Both the position numbers and the translations under genes were made by a program. This document shows, piece by piece, positions 11,001 to 21,376 of a stretch of DNA of 64,000 nucleotides. The stretch is from contig NZ_CP046620.1 of the NCBI RefSeq assembly GCF_009931615.1, positions 697,501 to 761,500 of the forward strand. The letters run 5' to 3'. Each line of letters begins with the position of its first letter. Within the stretch, counting starts at the first letter, position 1. The notes under the pieces are model-generated. The model searched no databases, had not been told where the DNA came from, and worked only from the letters and a program-made list of their open reading frames with translations. The DNA comes from Algicella marina (GTDB lineage Bacteria > Pseudomonadota > Alphaproteobacteria > Rhodobacterales > Rhodobacteraceae).

Positions 11001-11529
11001 TGGCGGCGGAAATATCCTGGCCCAGCACGAATTGACGGCCCATTTCCCGCATGGCCTGGCCGACAGCACGGCGGATCACCGGCTCGCCTAGCCTGCGGAC
11101 CATACCGCGGAGGGTGCCGGCGACACCGGGCTGATCATCATCCAGCACTTTGCCAGTCAGAAACAAACCCCAGGTCGAGGCATTGACTAGTGGCGAAGAA
11201 GAATGCCCGATGTGGCTGCTCCAGTCCGATGGAGCGATCTTGTCTTCGATCAAAGCGTCGATAGTGGCGGTGTCCGGCACTCTCAGCAGCGCTTCGGCCA
11301 AACACATTAGGGCGACACCTTCCTCTGTTGAAAGTCCGTACTCGGCCAAAAACACGTCCATCATCCCGGGGCGGGCATCGCGACGAATTGCAGTTACGAG
11401 ATCCGCGGCACTGGCGACAATGCGCTTGCGGGCGGCGGCATCCAGATCCGCAGACTGTTCAAGAGCGTGCAGAGCTACCGTCTCGTCCAGACGCTTGTTC
11501 ATGTCCCAACGTGGATCAATATCAATCAT
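8089..11529 (-). CDS. putA: Bifunctional proline dehydrogenase / P5C dehydrogenase
   Basis: Oxidises proline to glutamate in two steps, with FAD in the N-terminal barrel and NAD in the C-terminal aldehyde dehydrogenase domain. The 1146-residue protein has the PRODH domain at about 170-480 (VRLVKGAYWD, YPQFATHNAHT) and the P5CDH domain at about 540-1000 (ISPWNFPLAIFTGQ, AFTGSTATAR, GQRCSALR with catalytic Cys798). A C-terminal extension of about 130 residues follows. The N-terminus lacks the ribbon-helix-helix DNA-binding domain of enteric PutA, so this is the non-regulatory form. The frame extends 15 codons upstream, but ATG 11529 has AGGAG 8 nt before it. The divergent Lrp-type gene is the likely activator. 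Confidence 0.96.
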   Translation of the reverse strand: MIDIDPRWDMNKRLDETVALHALEQSADLDAAARKRIVASAADLVTAIRRDARPGMMDVFLAEYGLSTEEGVALMCLAEALLRVPDTATIDALIEDKIAPSDWSSHIGHSSSPLVNASTWGLFLTGKVLDDDQPGVAGTLRGMVRRLGEPVIRRAVGQAMREMGRQFVLGQDISAAMERARTKEAQGFTYSYDMLGEAAMTATDARRYADSYARAIESIAAGCNSSEIASNPGISVKLSALHPRYEVAKTERVMDELVPVLRKLARAAAKGGMGLNIDAEEADRLALSLKVIEAVLADDTLEGWDGFGVVVQAYGRRAPEVITGLYELASRLDRRIMVRLVKGAYWDTEIKHAQVQGLTDFPVFTRKAATDVSYLGCARQLLRMTDRIYPQFATHNAHTVAAVLDMAQYLGRETFEFQRLHGMGEALHDIVHKRHDTRCRIYAPVGAHRDLLAYLVRRLLENGANSSFVNRIVDKSVPAEAVAACPFTALAGPRDDFEPLVAPGTDLYLPERTNSMGIDLFDVTELRDVWDQRKRPAKWHVGPILATDVQGGEAEPAYNPATGERIGTVTSASEADVEAATVNSSPWDASVEERSNVLKKAAKRYEEDFATLFALLATEAGKTLADSVAELREAVDFLRYYASEAKRLNTPARGIFTCISPWNFPLAIFTGQIAAALATGNGVLAKPAETTPAIADWAVRHLLAAGVPASALQLLPGDGDKVGKALTSSNKVNGVAFTGSTATARHIQRAMAENMAPGTPLIAETGGLNCMIVDSTALPEQAVRDIVASAFQSAGQRCSALRCLYVQEDVADTFQEMIIGAMNELQIGDPWEFSTDVGPVITQAAKDDICAYVATAEWEGRLIHRLSCPDKGNFVPPSLISVSGVLKLDREVFGPVLHIATFRARDLDKVINDVNSTGYGLTFGIHTRIDDRVQMVADRVEAGNIYTNRNQIGAIVGSQPFGGEGLSGTGPKAGGPHYLLRFVGKNISQCQSVQSSPADVSKLHKRINSNGDQTNHSSVLLPGPTGELNRLATRARPPILCLGPGNAACERQVATVKDLGGQAIAVEGILAPSAIQDLPTIGGLLWWGDTGTAREYAIALAQRDGAIIPLITGEPDRAHALLERHLCVDTTAAGGNASLLAGNSNA

Positions 11530-11657
11530 GCGGTTGCTCCTGACCGAAAGTGGTAGGGGCGTGTGCCCCTGCAACCTGAGAATAGCAAACCTGGAGTAGA
11601 CGCTTTGACCAAAGTAGGTTCATTTGGTGGGCAGAACGTCCAAGTTTTGAGGAGAAA

Positions 11658-12131
11658 ATGGAGGAGAAGCTGAATCTAGATCCGATTGACAGGAAAATAC
11701 TCCGGGAACTTTCATTGAACGCCCGCGTGTCTACGACCGAACTGGCGAGGCGAGTCGGGCTTTCGAAGACACCCGTGGCGGCGCGCATCAGGATGATGGA
11801 GGAAAGCGGTCTGATTACCGGCTTTCGCGTCATGCTCTCGCCCCTCCAACTCGGGCTGACACATGTGACCTATGTCGAAGTGCGTCTGACTGAGACGCGC
11901 GAAAAGGCACTCGCCGCGTTCAATCTGGCGGTACGCGGGATACCGGAGGTGGAAGAATGCTACATGATTGCCGGCGGTTTCGACTACCTGATGAAGATCC
12001 GATCCCGGGACATTCAAGATTACCGGCGCGTAATGGGTGAGCAGATCTCTTCTTTGCCATATGTGGCGTCGACATCAAGTTACGTGGCTATGGAGGCGGT
12101 CGTGGAGAATGCCCACATCTCGATCGATTAA
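11658..12131 (+). CDS. putR: Lrp/AsnC-family regulator, likely proline-responsive
   Basis: A 157-residue Lrp/AsnC regulator. The N-terminal winged HTH (LDPIDRKILRELSLNARVSTTELARRVGLSK, split here only by description) spans about 5-60, and the C-terminal RAM effector domain includes VEECYMIAGGFDYLMKIRS. The start ATG follows GAGGAGAAA closely. Divergent placement 128 nt from putA matches the alphaproteobacterial PutR arrangement, in which an Lrp-type protein activates putA in response to proline; that role is inferred from position. It ends at a strong hairpin shared with katG. Confidence 0.88.
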   Translation: MEEKLNLDPIDRKILRELSLNARVSTTELARRVGLSKTPVAARIRMMEESGLITGFRVMLSPLQLGLTHVTYVEVRLTETREKALAAFNLAVRGIPEVEECYMIAGGFDYLMKIRSRDIQDYRRVMGEQISSLPYVASTSSYVAMEAVVENAHISID

Positions 12132-12155
12132 TAGGAAAAAATTCTTAAGATAAAG

Positions 12156-12187
12156 TTGCCGGATGCGGACCAGGCCGCATCCGGCAA
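12156..12187. terminator. Bidirectional hairpin between putR and katG
   Basis: A perfect 13-bp stem TTGCCGGATGCGG / CCGCATCCGGCAA with loop ACCAGG lies in the 63-nt gap between two convergent genes. No long T run follows on the plus strand; AAA precedes it, giving a short T run on the minus strand. Confidence 0.75.
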
Positions 12188-12194
12188 GAGACCA

Positions 12195-14502
<2,308 letters not shown>

Positions 14503-14644
14503 CAAAGCAGGAGCATTAGAATAAGTTGTATTTTGTGATGGTTTTGATGCGCTTGGATTATCGTGGATGCGCAGAAATTCCAGCGACAGCGATGTGAAAC
14601 GCCAGAAAATTCATAGTAAACAGTGTGTTGAGGGCGATTAGCCC

Positions 14645-14667
14645 GTTCCCCGACTATAGCGGGGAAC
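14645..14667 (-). terminator. Hairpin downstream of bfr
   Basis: Stem GTTCCCCG/CGGGGAAC (8 bp) with a 7-nt loop, 11 nt after the bfr stop. It is followed on the minus strand by a second small stem (GGGC/GCCC) rather than a T tract, so termination may be partial. Confidence 0.55.
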
Positions 14668-14677
14668 AGGCGCGTAC

Positions 14678-15163
14678 CTACTCGGCTTCGTCCATCTTGG
14701 ATGCGTTGAGATGGGCGTAGTTTTGCGGGCCGATCTTTTCCAGAAGATCAAGCTGTGTTTCAAGAAAATCAATGTGGCCTTCTTCATCGGCAAGAAGGTC
14801 GTCAAACAAGTGCTTTGAAACGTGATCCCCGACTTCGTGGCAATACTCACGAGCTTCCTTGTAAAGGGCGCGGGCATCCTGTTCGGCTGCCAGGTCACAT
14901 TCGAGCGTTTCTTTTGGATTCTGGCCGATGCGCAATGGATCAAGCTTCTGAAGGTTTGGATGGCCCTCAAGGAAAACTATTCTGTCCATGAGTTTGTCCG
15001 CGTGATGCATCTCTTCGATGCTTTCTTCGCGGCTTTTCTTGGCCATGTGTCCAAGACCCCAGTCTTCCTGAAGCTTGTAGTGTAGCCAGTACTGGCTGAT
15101 GGCCGTCAGTTCGCTGCGAAGTGCAGCATTCAGGTAGTCTATTACTTTTGAGTCGCCTTGCAT
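14678..15163 (-). CDS. bfr: Bacterioferritin
   Basis: A 161-residue haem-containing iron-storage protein that forms 24-mers and oxidises Fe(II). All ferroxidase ligands are at canonical positions: Glu18, Glu51, His54, Glu94, Glu127 and His130. The haem-ligating Met52 is present in [10 protein letters not shown]. Its start codon lies 22 nt inside the bfd gene, with GGAGACCAGGA upstream of ATG, so the two are translationally linked. Bfd donates electrons to release the stored iron. Confidence 0.97.
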   Translation of the reverse strand: MQGDSKVIDYLNAALRSELTAISQYWLHYKLQEDWGLGHMAKKSREESIEEMHHADKLMDRIVFLEGHPNLQKLDPLRIGQNPKETLECDLAAEQDARALYKEAREYCHEVGDHVSKHLFDDLLADEEGHIDFLETQLDLLEKIGPQNYAHLNASKMDEAE

Positions 15164-15405
15164 TCCTGGTCTCCCTGTGAGGCTCCGGCTCTCAGGTTCC
15201 GGAGTTGCATGGGTACAACCAAGTTATCGTTTTGGCGCATGGTCGCAAGGAAAAGCGGCATGCAGTCGCCACAATCGGCGGACTTGCCAAGAGCCCGGTA
15301 AAGTTTGCCCGGAGTAATCAGGGTTTCAGGGTCTGAGGCGCGCATCCAGTCGATGGCGTTGTTGATGTCGTTGTCGGAGATGTTCTGGCAATGGCATACG
15401 ATCAT
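15142..15405 (-). CDS. bfd: Bacterioferritin-associated ferredoxin
   Basis: An 87-residue [2Fe-2S] protein with the Bfd-type ligand pattern: Cys4-x-Cys6 in [10 protein letters not shown] and Cys45-x2-Cys48 in CGDCMP. It reduces bacterioferritin to mobilise iron. It is longer than typical Bfd of about 64 residues because of a C-terminal tail (from about residue 60), most of which lies near or over the bfr start. Transcribed first in the bfd-bfr pair. The upstream region contains no obvious Irr-type box. Confidence 0.92.
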   Translation of the reverse strand: MIVCHCQNISDNDINNAIDWMRASDPETLITPGKLYRALGKSADCGDCMPLFLATMRQNDNLVVPMQLRNLRAGASQGDQECKATQK

Positions 15406-15620
15406 TGGGAAAATCTACCTCCGGCACAGGGGCAAACCCGTTCAGTCGGCGCTGTCGCTGGCGTTCTTTGGCAAGGGAGTGTCGGCCTGTCGTCGTTCAT
15501 CTCGGGGTAACTCGAGCCTTGTATTGTTACCTGCAAAGCGTTCTCTGGCTTGGTGTCGTCTGACCTGAATCGGGGGCCATGCCGACAGCTCAAAGCTGAG
15601 TGAAACAGTCGGGAAAGTCA

Positions 15621-15641
15621 ATCCGAGTTTTTTACTCGGAT
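15621..15641. other. Perfect hairpin ATCCGAGT/ACTCGGAT
   Basis: An 8-bp perfect stem with a TTTTT loop, 13 nt before the 11-bp repeat array. No T tract follows on either strand, so it does not look like a normal terminator; it may be an operator or part of a repeated element. Confidence 0.5.
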
Positions 15642-15654
15642 AATCACATTTTGC

Positions 15655-15695
15655 CGATATGGGTTTGGTATGGTTTTGGTATGGGTTTGGTATGG
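15655..15695 (-). repeat. 11-bp tandem repeat, copy 2 (inverted)
   Basis: On the minus strand this 41-bp array reads CCATACCAAAC, CCATACCAAAA, CCATACCAAAC, CCATATCG: three full units plus 8 bp, the same length and register as the array at 4084-4124. The first 21 bp match copy 1 at 20 positions, and both contain the rarer CCATATCG unit. Confidence 0.7.
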
Positions 15696-15887
15696 CTGAT
15701 CGTCGGAATAGCAGCGTGTTTGCCCCCAAAATGGCCTTTTTCGGAGAACACTGCGCCAGGTAATCGTTTTTCTTACCCCGCAGGTAGTGGTTTTGATTAC
15801 CTGTCTCACGGCCACGACGAAGGACGGGCTTGACCGGGCCGGGGTGTCTGCGGTCAGTTTCGTCGCCACGGCAACGGGAGGGCGGTC

Positions 15888-17489
15888 TTGGATCAGGCGC
15901 GGACATCGGAGGGCGGCTGGCGCGGGCTTTGGCCGCGGCTGAGCTTTCGCATCGGCATCGCATCAGCCTTGATCGGGCTGATAGCCGTGCTGGCTGGAAT
16001 GCTGACCGTAACGGGCGCGGCGGCGATTTCCGACAGGCTGGATGCGGCGTTGCGGTCCGAGCGACGGATCGAGCGCTATTCGCTGTTGTCGACACAGGTC
16101 ACCGGTTTCCTGGTGATCGCCGTGGAGGCGTTCCAGTCGGGTGTTGATGCCGAGTTGCGGGATTACCGGATGGGCATCCTGTCCGACCAGATCGAGGAGA
16201 CATTCGGACGCATCCGCGCCGATCTGGCCGATGCGGTGGAGGAGGCGGTGGACCTGGGGCTGGATGAGCAGAGCCGGCGGGCGACGCTGAGCCTGAACGT
16301 CGCGCGGATGGAGGCGCTGCTGAACCGGTCGCTTGTGGAACTGGAAGGCGCGCAGGCGCCAGAGGCGGTGCAGGGTGCCGTCAACGAGTTCCTGCGGGCT
16401 TTCGACCCGATGCTCAACGGTGCAATCGCGCAGGAACGGCGGACGCGGGACCAGATTCTGGCGTCGATCAGTTCGACGCGAACGGCGCAGAGCCGCGCAG
16501 CGCTGGGCGTCGGTGCGGTGACGCTGCTGCTGCTGGCCGGTGTCTGGCTCGGGTTGATCCGTCCGGCGATGCGGCGGCTGGACCTGTTGCGCCAGGCGTC
16601 GCGGGAGATCGCACGGGAGAATTTTGCGGTCGCGCTGCCGGAAACGGGCCGCGACGAGATCGGGCAGGTGTTTGCCGAAACCAACCGGATGGCATCTGCC
16701 CTGGCCGCGCGGAAGGCGGCGGTGGATGCCGACTGGGCGCGGCTGAATTCAATCATCGATGAGCGGACGGCGGAGTTGCAGGCGGCGAACGCGGCGCTGG
16801 AGCGGACAGACAGGGACAGGCGAAGATTCTTTGCGGATGTGAGCCATGAGTTGCGCACGCCGCTGACGGTGATCCGGATGGAGGCGGAACTGGGCGAGGC
16901 CCAGCCGGAAGATGCGGGCGACAGCCTGAAGGTCATTCATAACCGGGCGGTGCGCCTGTCGCGGCGGATTGACGACCTGTTGCGCGTGGCGCGGTCGGAG
17001 ACGGGGGAGATCGCGCTGGAGGCAGGGCGGGTGGACCTTGGCGACGTGGCCTCGGATGCGGTAGCTGAGTGCGCTGCCGAGCTGTCCGCCGCGGGAATCG
17101 TGGCGCGGGTTGAAGGCGGAGAGGTGCCGGACGTGACCGGCGATGCGAACTGGCTGCGGCAGGTGGTGACCGGCTTGTTGCAGAACACCTGCCGCCATGC
17201 TGCCGGAACCGCGGAGGCGGTGCTGCGGGTGCGTGCGGATGGCGGACGCGTGCGACTGGACGTAATTGACCGGGGACCGGGGATTGCCGATGTCAGCGCG
17301 GTGTTTGAACGGTTCGCCCAAGGCGAGGGCGTTGGCCGCTCCGCCGGGTTCGGGATCGGGCTGTCGCTGGCAAAATGGGTGGTGGAGCGGCAGGGCGGGA
17401 CGATTGCCATCACCTCGCCGCTGGAGGACGGCACCGGGACGATGGTATCGCTGGTGTTTCCACGGGCCGGGGATAGCGTGCGGGCATGA
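15888..17489 (+). CDS. Sensor histidine kinase upstream of pqq operon
   Basis: A 533-residue membrane kinase. TM1 is at about 22-44, a periplasmic sensing region at about 45-200, TM2 at about 205-226, then a HAMP domain and a coiled segment. The dimerisation helix has phospho-acceptor His320 in DVSHELRTPLTV. The ATPase domain shows the N box (LLQNTCRHA), G1 (DRGPGIA) and G2 (GFGIGLSLA). It starts with TTG at 15888 behind GGGAGGG. It overlaps the response regulator by 4 nt. The ligand is unknown; the pqq operon directly downstream makes control of PQQ or alcohol oxidation a reasonable guess. Confidence 0.92.
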   Translation: MDQARTSEGGWRGLWPRLSFRIGIASALIGLIAVLAGMLTVTGAAAISDRLDAALRSERRIERYSLLSTQVTGFLVIAVEAFQSGVDAELRDYRMGILSDQIEETFGRIRADLADAVEEAVDLGLDEQSRRATLSLNVARMEALLNRSLVELEGAQAPEAVQGAVNEFLRAFDPMLNGAIAQERRTRDQILASISSTRTAQSRAALGVGAVTLLLLAGVWLGLIRPAMRRLDLLRQASREIARENFAVALPETGRDEIGQVFAETNRMASALAARKAAVDADWARLNSIIDERTAELQAANAALERTDRDRRRFFADVSHELRTPLTVIRMEAELGEAQPEDAGDSLKVIHNRAVRLSRRIDDLLRVARSETGEIALEAGRVDLGDVASDAVAECAAELSAAGIVARVEGGEVPDVTGDANWLRQVVTGLLQNTCRHAAGTAEAVLRVRADGGRVRLDVIDRGPGIADVSAVFERFAQGEGVGRSAGFGIGLSLAKWVVERQGGTIAITSPLEDGTGTMVSLVFPRAGDSVRA

Positions 17490-18157
17490 GCGATACGATA
17501 TTGATCGTGGATGACGATCCCGAGATCACCTCGGCGCTGGCGCGGGGCCTGGCGCGGCATGGATATGATGTGCTGGCGGAGCACCGGATCGCGCCGGCGC
17601 TGGACGTGCTGAAGGCGCAGCCGCCGAAAGCCGCAATTTTCGACGTGATGCTGGGAAGTGAAAGCGGGCTGGATCTGACACGGCGGGCCAGGGCTGCGGG
17701 CTTTGCCGGGCCGATCCTCATGTTGAGCGCGCTGGCGGAGGTCGAGGACCGGGCCGAGGGGCTGGAGGCCGGGGCGGACGACTATATCGTCAAGCCGTTC
17801 TCTTTCGATGAACTGGTGGCGCGGCTGAAGGTTCAGGAGCGACGGGTTTCGCGGCCGGCGCTGGTGCTGGACCGGGCCGGGCGCACGGTGCGCCACGGCC
17901 CGCGTGAGGCCGTGCTGACGGAAAGGGAATTCGCGCTGTTCGAAGCGCTGCACGGGCGGGCGGGGCAGGTCCTTTCCCGCTGGGAGTTGTTCGAAATGGT
18001 TTGGGCGGGCGAGGGCACGAGTTCGGAGAACGTGGTCGACGTCTACGTGGGCTACCTGCGCAGAAAGCTGGCGCCGATGACGGATTTCGGTTTCGAGATC
18101 CAGACGGTGCGCAACCGTGGTTTCGTGTTACAGCTGCTGGACGGTGGGAAGTCGTAA
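17486..18157 (+). CDS. OmpR-family response regulator
   Basis: A 223-residue two-component regulator. The receiver domain (about 1-115) has the acidic pocket D10-D11, phospho-acceptor Asp53 in FDVMLG and Lys103 in YIVKPFS. The C-terminal winged-helix DNA-binding domain is at about 125-218 (LTEREFALFEALHGRAGQV, ENVVDVYVGYLRRKL). Its ATG overlaps the kinase stop codon, so the pair is co-translated. pqqA begins 111 nt downstream. Confidence 0.95.
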   Translation: MSDTILIVDDDPEITSALARGLARHGYDVLAEHRIAPALDVLKAQPPKAAIFDVMLGSESGLDLTRRARAAGFAGPILMLSALAEVEDRAEGLEAGADDYIVKPFSFDELVARLKVQERRVSRPALVLDRAGRTVRHGPREAVLTEREFALFEALHGRAGQVLSRWELFEMVWAGEGTSSENVVDVYVGYLRRKLAPMTDFGFEIQTVRNRGFVLQLLDGGKS

Positions 18158-18172
18158 CACTCTGAAAGTGTT
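18156..18172 (+). terminator. Weak hairpin after the response regulator gene
   Basis: AACACT/AGTGTT stem (6 bp, loop CTGAA) overlapping the stop codon, followed within a few bases by a T-rich run TTTTATTTTTTC. It could partly uncouple the two-component genes from pqq. Confidence 0.45.
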
Positions 18173-18202
18173 TGGCTTTTATTTTTTCTTAGAACATCTG
18201 TT

Positions 18203-18231
18203 TTGACGGGTGCGGGGTGCAGGCGCATGCT
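18203..18231 (+). promoter_or_regulatory. Possible pqqA promoter
   Basis: TTGACG at 18203-18208 is followed after 17 nt by CATGCT at 18226-18231, about 38 nt before pqqA. The -35 element is good but the -10 is poor, which would suit an activator-dependent promoter. Sequence-only guess. Confidence 0.3.
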
Positions 18232-18268
18232 GAAGACCACGATATAAACCTAGGAGAGGAGATTCCAC

Positions 18269-18364
18269 ATGGCTTGGACGAAACCGGAAATCCGCGAAAT
18301 CGAATGCGGTATGGAAATCAACATGTACGGTCCGGACGGCGACGATCACGGCGTACTGTTCTGA
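18269..18364 (+). CDS. pqqA: PQQ precursor peptide PqqA
   Basis: A 31-residue precursor whose Glu16 and Tyr20 (GMEINMYG) are cross-linked by PqqE with PqqD and then excised to form PQQ. The E-x3-Y spacing and the MAWTKPEIREIECGMEIN start are canonical. The tail GPDGDDHGVLF is longer and more acidic than in the common 22-24-residue PqqA peptides. A strong ribosome site AGGAGAGGAG lies 5-8 nt before ATG. It is the first gene of pqqABCDE, 21 nt before pqqB. Confidence 0.95.
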   Translation: MAWTKPEIREIECGMEINMYGPDGDDHGVLF

Positions 18365-18385
18365 TACGGCTGCGCGGAGATACCA

Positions 18386-19282
18386 ATGAATTTCCGCGCA
18401 AGAATACTTGGGGCAGCCGCCGGTGGCGGGCTGCCCCAATGGAATTGCGGTTGCGCTAATTGCAATGCCGCGCGGCGGGGGGAGATACCTGCACAATCAC
18501 AATCCTCCCTCGCCGTCAGTGCCAATGGCACGGATTGGGCGATCCTCAACGCCTCGCCCGACATCCGGACCCAGATGGCAGATGCGCCGGTGTTGCATCC
18601 TACAGGTCTGCGGAATTTGCCGCTGAAATCGGTGCTGATTACCAATGGTGATATCGACCATATCGCGGGCTTGCTGACGCTGCGCGAGATGCAGGCTTTC
18701 GATTTGTACTCAACTTCGGAGATTCTCGATTTCATCGGCCAGAACACGGTGTTCGACGCGCTGCGCGAGGATGTGGTTGCCCGGCGGGCCATCCGCCTCG
18801 GCGAGACGTTCGAACTGGTTCCGGGGCTGGAGTGCAGTCTCTTCTCCGTGCCGGGAAAGGTGCCGCTTTATCTGGAGGGTGAGGAGGTTCAGACGGACCT
18901 TGAGGGCGAGCAGACGGTGGGCGTGGAGATGCAGGCTGGCGGGCAAAAAGTCTATTACATTCCGGGCTGTGCGGCCTTTCCTTCAAGCTTGGAAGAGCGG
19001 GTGCGCGGCGCGGACGCGGTGTTCTTCGACGGAACGCTCTGGGCCGATGACGAGATGGTGCGCGCGGGCCTGAGCCAGAAGACGGGCAAGCGGATGGGGC
19101 ATATGTCGATCAGCGGAGCCGATGGTACGATGGTTGCTTTCGCGGGGCTGGATGTGGGGCGCAAGGTGTTTGTGCACATGAACAACACGAACCCGGTGCT
19201 GCGTCCCGGCGCGCCCGAGCGGCGCGAGGCCGAGGCGGCGGGCTGGGTGATCGGGCAGGACGGGATGGAGATGAGCCTATGA
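18386..19282 (+). CDS. pqqB: PQQ biosynthesis protein PqqB
   Basis: A 298-residue metallo-beta-lactamase-fold protein of PQQ synthesis, thought to act as an oxygenase on the excised Glu-Tyr adduct. Typical features are the N-terminal ILGAAAGGGLPQWNCGC with CNAAR, the metal-binding NGDIDHIAG region, and MGHMSISG with VHMNNTNPVL near the end. GGAGATACCA precedes ATG 18386. Overlaps pqqC by 4 nt. Confidence 0.97.
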   Translation: MNFRARILGAAAGGGLPQWNCGCANCNAARRGEIPAQSQSSLAVSANGTDWAILNASPDIRTQMADAPVLHPTGLRNLPLKSVLITNGDIDHIAGLLTLREMQAFDLYSTSEILDFIGQNTVFDALREDVVARRAIRLGETFELVPGLECSLFSVPGKVPLYLEGEEVQTDLEGEQTVGVEMQAGGQKVYYIPGCAAFPSSLEERVRGADAVFFDGTLWADDEMVRAGLSQKTGKRMGHMSISGADGTMVAFAGLDVGRKVFVHMNNTNPVLRPGAPERREAEAAGWVIGQDGMEMSL

Positions 19283-20031
19283 CGGCGACACGTGAGGAAT
19301 TCGAGGCACGACTGCGGCAGATCGGGGCGGATCGCTACCACGACAAGCACCCGTTTCATGCGCGGTTGCACGGTGGGCAGTGTTCGCCGGACGAGGTGCG
19401 GGCATGGGTGGTGAACCGCTGGTATTACCAAAGCCGCATCCCGATGAAGGACGCGGCATTCATGAGCCGGGTGACGGACCCCGCCCTGCGCCGGGCATGG
19501 CGGAGCCGGATCGAGGATCACGACGGGCGCGAAGGCAACGAGGGTGGCATCCGGCGCTGGCTGCGGCTGGCGGAAGCCGTGGGGCTGGACCCTGATTACG
19601 TGGCCAGCGGCGAGGGAGTGATGCCTGCCACCCGCTTTGCCGTCGATGCCTATGTGCGCTTCGTGCGGGATGAGACGCTGCTGGAGGCGATTGCCGCCTC
19701 GCTGACGGAGCTGTTCGCGCCGAAGATTCATGCACAGCGGATCGAGGGGCTTTTGCAACACTACGATTTTGCGGATGACAGCTCGCTCTCCTATTTTCGC
19801 AACCGGCTGGGTGAAGCGCCGAAGGATGTGGCTTTCGGGCTGCAATACGTGCTGGACCACGCGGACACGGCCGAGAAGCAGGATGCGGCGGCGGCGGCGT
19901 TGACGTTCAAGACGGATGTGCTGTGGTCGCAGCTCGATGCGCTGTGGTCGGCCTATGTCGAGCCTGCGCGCATCCCGCCCGGGGCATGGCGGCCGGGGCA
20001 GGGGCTGCTGATTTCGGCGGAGGCCTCATGA
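19279..20031 (+). CDS. pqqC: Pyrroloquinoline-quinone synthase PqqC
   Basis: A 250-residue cofactorless oxidase catalysing the final ring closure and eight-electron oxidation to PQQ. Haem-oxygenase-like all-helical fold; conserved [32 protein letters not shown] and [16 protein letters not shown] segments are all present. Starts inside the pqqB stop (ATGA) and overlaps the pqqD start by 4 nt. Confidence 0.97.
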   Translation: MTATREEFEARLRQIGADRYHDKHPFHARLHGGQCSPDEVRAWVVNRWYYQSRIPMKDAAFMSRVTDPALRRAWRSRIEDHDGREGNEGGIRRWLRLAEAVGLDPDYVASGEGVMPATRFAVDAYVRFVRDETLLEAIAASLTELFAPKIHAQRIEGLLQHYDFADDSSLSYFRNRLGEAPKDVAFGLQYVLDHADTAEKQDAAAAALTFKTDVLWSQLDALWSAYVEPARIPPGAWRPGQGLLISAEAS

Positions 20032-20306
20032 TCGCGGAGAAGGCCATTCCCTACCTGCCGCGCGGGGTTCGGCTGCATTTCGACCGGGTGCGGGAGAAGT
20101 GGGTGCTGCTGGCGCCGGAGCGGGCGGTGGCGCTGGATGCGGTGGGCCACGCGGTGCTGAGCGAGATCGATGGGGCGCGGAGTTATGGCGAGGTCGTGAG
20201 CGGGCTGGCGGAAAAATACGCGGCGCCGCGCGAACAGATCGCCAAGGACAGCGCGCAGTTCCTTCAGGGGCTTCTCAACCGGCGTTTCCTGGAGCTGGCG
20301 CCATGA
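20028..20306 (+). CDS. pqqD: PqqA-binding chaperone PqqD
   Basis: A 92-residue winged-helix-like RRE protein that binds PqqA and presents it to PqqE. Recognised by the start [21 protein letters not shown] and the central [16 protein letters not shown]. It overlaps pqqC and pqqE by 4 nt each (ATGA junctions). It is a free-standing protein, not fused to PqqC or PqqE. Confidence 0.95.
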   Translation: MIAEKAIPYLPRGVRLHFDRVREKWVLLAPERAVALDAVGHAVLSEIDGARSYGEVVSGLAEKYAAPREQIAKDSAQFLQGLLNRRFLELAP

Positions 20307-21376
20307 CCGTTCGGCCCCCCATTGCGATGCTGGCGGAACTGACGCATCGCTGCCCATTGTCCTGCCCCTACTGTTCCAACCCGCTTGAGTTGGCGAAGAA
20401 GGAGCAGGAGCTGGATACGGCGACCTGGGTGGATGCGTTCCGGCAGGCCGCCGACCTTGGCGTTCTGCAACTTCATCTTTCGGGCGGTGAGCCTGCCAGC
20501 CGGCGCGACCTCGTGGAACTGGTGGAGGCCGCGCGGACGGCGGCGCTTTATACCAACCTCATCACTTCCGGCATCGGGCTGACGGAGCGGCGATTGCGGG
20601 AACTGGACGCGGCGGGGCTGGACCATGTCCAGCTTTCGTTGCAGGGCACGGACGCGGAGATGGCAGACCATATCGGCGGCTATCGGGGCGGGTTCGCACG
20701 GAAGATGCAGGTGGCGGAGTGGATCGGCGAAATCGGTTTTCCGCTGACGCTGAACGCCGTGCTGCACCGGCAGAACCTGCACCAGTTGCCGCGGGCGCTG
20801 GAGATGGCGGTGGAGATGGGCGCGCGGCGGATCGAGGTGGCCACGGTGCAGTTCCATGGCTGGGCCTTGAAGAACCGCGGTGCGATGATGCCGACGCGCG
20901 CGCAGGCGGCGGAGGCAACGAAAATCGTCGGCGAGGCCCGGAAGCGGCTGGAGGGTGTGCTGGTGATCGACTACGTGCCGGCTGACTATCATTCCGACTA
21001 TCCCAAGCGCTGCATGGGCGGCTGGGGTTCCACCGGGCTGAACATCAACCCGGAGGGTAAAGTTCTGCCATGCCACGCGGCGGAGAGCATTCCGCATCTC
21101 ACGTTTGACAATATCGCCGAAAAGTCGCTGCGGGAAATCTGGTACGAGGGCGCCGCCTTCAATGCCTATCGCGGCGACGACTGGATGCAGGAGCCGTGTT
21201 CGAGTTGCGAGCGCAAGGCGGTGGATTTCGGCGGTTGCCGCTGCCAGGCGATGGCGATTGCGGGCGATCCGAATGCCACCGACCCGGTGTGCATCAAATC
21301 GCCCGACCATGAAAAGCTGCGACGGATGGCCGAGGACTTCGCCGGCGATGATGCGGAGCTAATTTACCGCGGGTAG
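20303..21376 (+). CDS. pqqE: Radical SAM PqqA cross-linking enzyme PqqE
   Basis: A 357-residue radical SAM enzyme that forms the Glu-Tyr C-C bond in PqqA. The SAM cluster is Cys17-x3-Cys21-x2-Cys24 ([13 protein letters not shown]). The SPASM domain supplies auxiliary cluster ligands, seen as [15 protein letters not shown] and [18 protein letters not shown]. Start ATG 20303 lies inside the pqqD stop; the longer open frame upstream is out of family. Its last 13 nt overlap the end of the convergent dehydrogenase gene. No pqqF or pqqG protease gene follows. Confidence 0.97.
   Translation: MTVRPPIAMLAELTHRCPLSCPYCSNPLELAKKEQELDTATWVDAFRQAADLGVLQLHLSGGEPASRRDLVELVEAARTAALYTNLITSGIGLTERRLRELDAAGLDHVQLSLQGTDAEMADHIGGYRGGFARKMQVAEWIGEIGFPLTLNAVLHRQNLHQLPRALEMAVEMGARRIEVATVQFHGWALKNRGAMMPTRAQAAEATKIVGEARKRLEGVLVIDYVPADYHSDYPKRCMGGWGSTGLNINPEGKVLPCHAAESIPHLTFDNIAEKSLREIWYEGAAFNAYRGDDWMQEPCSSCERKAVDFGGCRCQAMAIAGDPNATDPVCIKSPDHEKLRRMAEDFAGDDAELIYRG

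Larger units (their letters stand above)
15406..15887. other. 482-nt intergenic region with repeat and hairpin
   Basis: This gap lies between the divergent bfd and histidine kinase genes. I see no convincing gene: short open frames on both strands lack ribosome sites and family features. It holds the hairpin at 15621-15641 and the 11-bp repeat array at 15655-15695, and must also contain the promoters of bfd-bfr and of the kinase operon. Confidence 0.6.

Noticed and set aside
15402-15593. A 63-codon minus-strand frame upstream of bfd
   Set aside because: No ribosome site, Pro/Arg-rich, and it overlaps the bfd start region.
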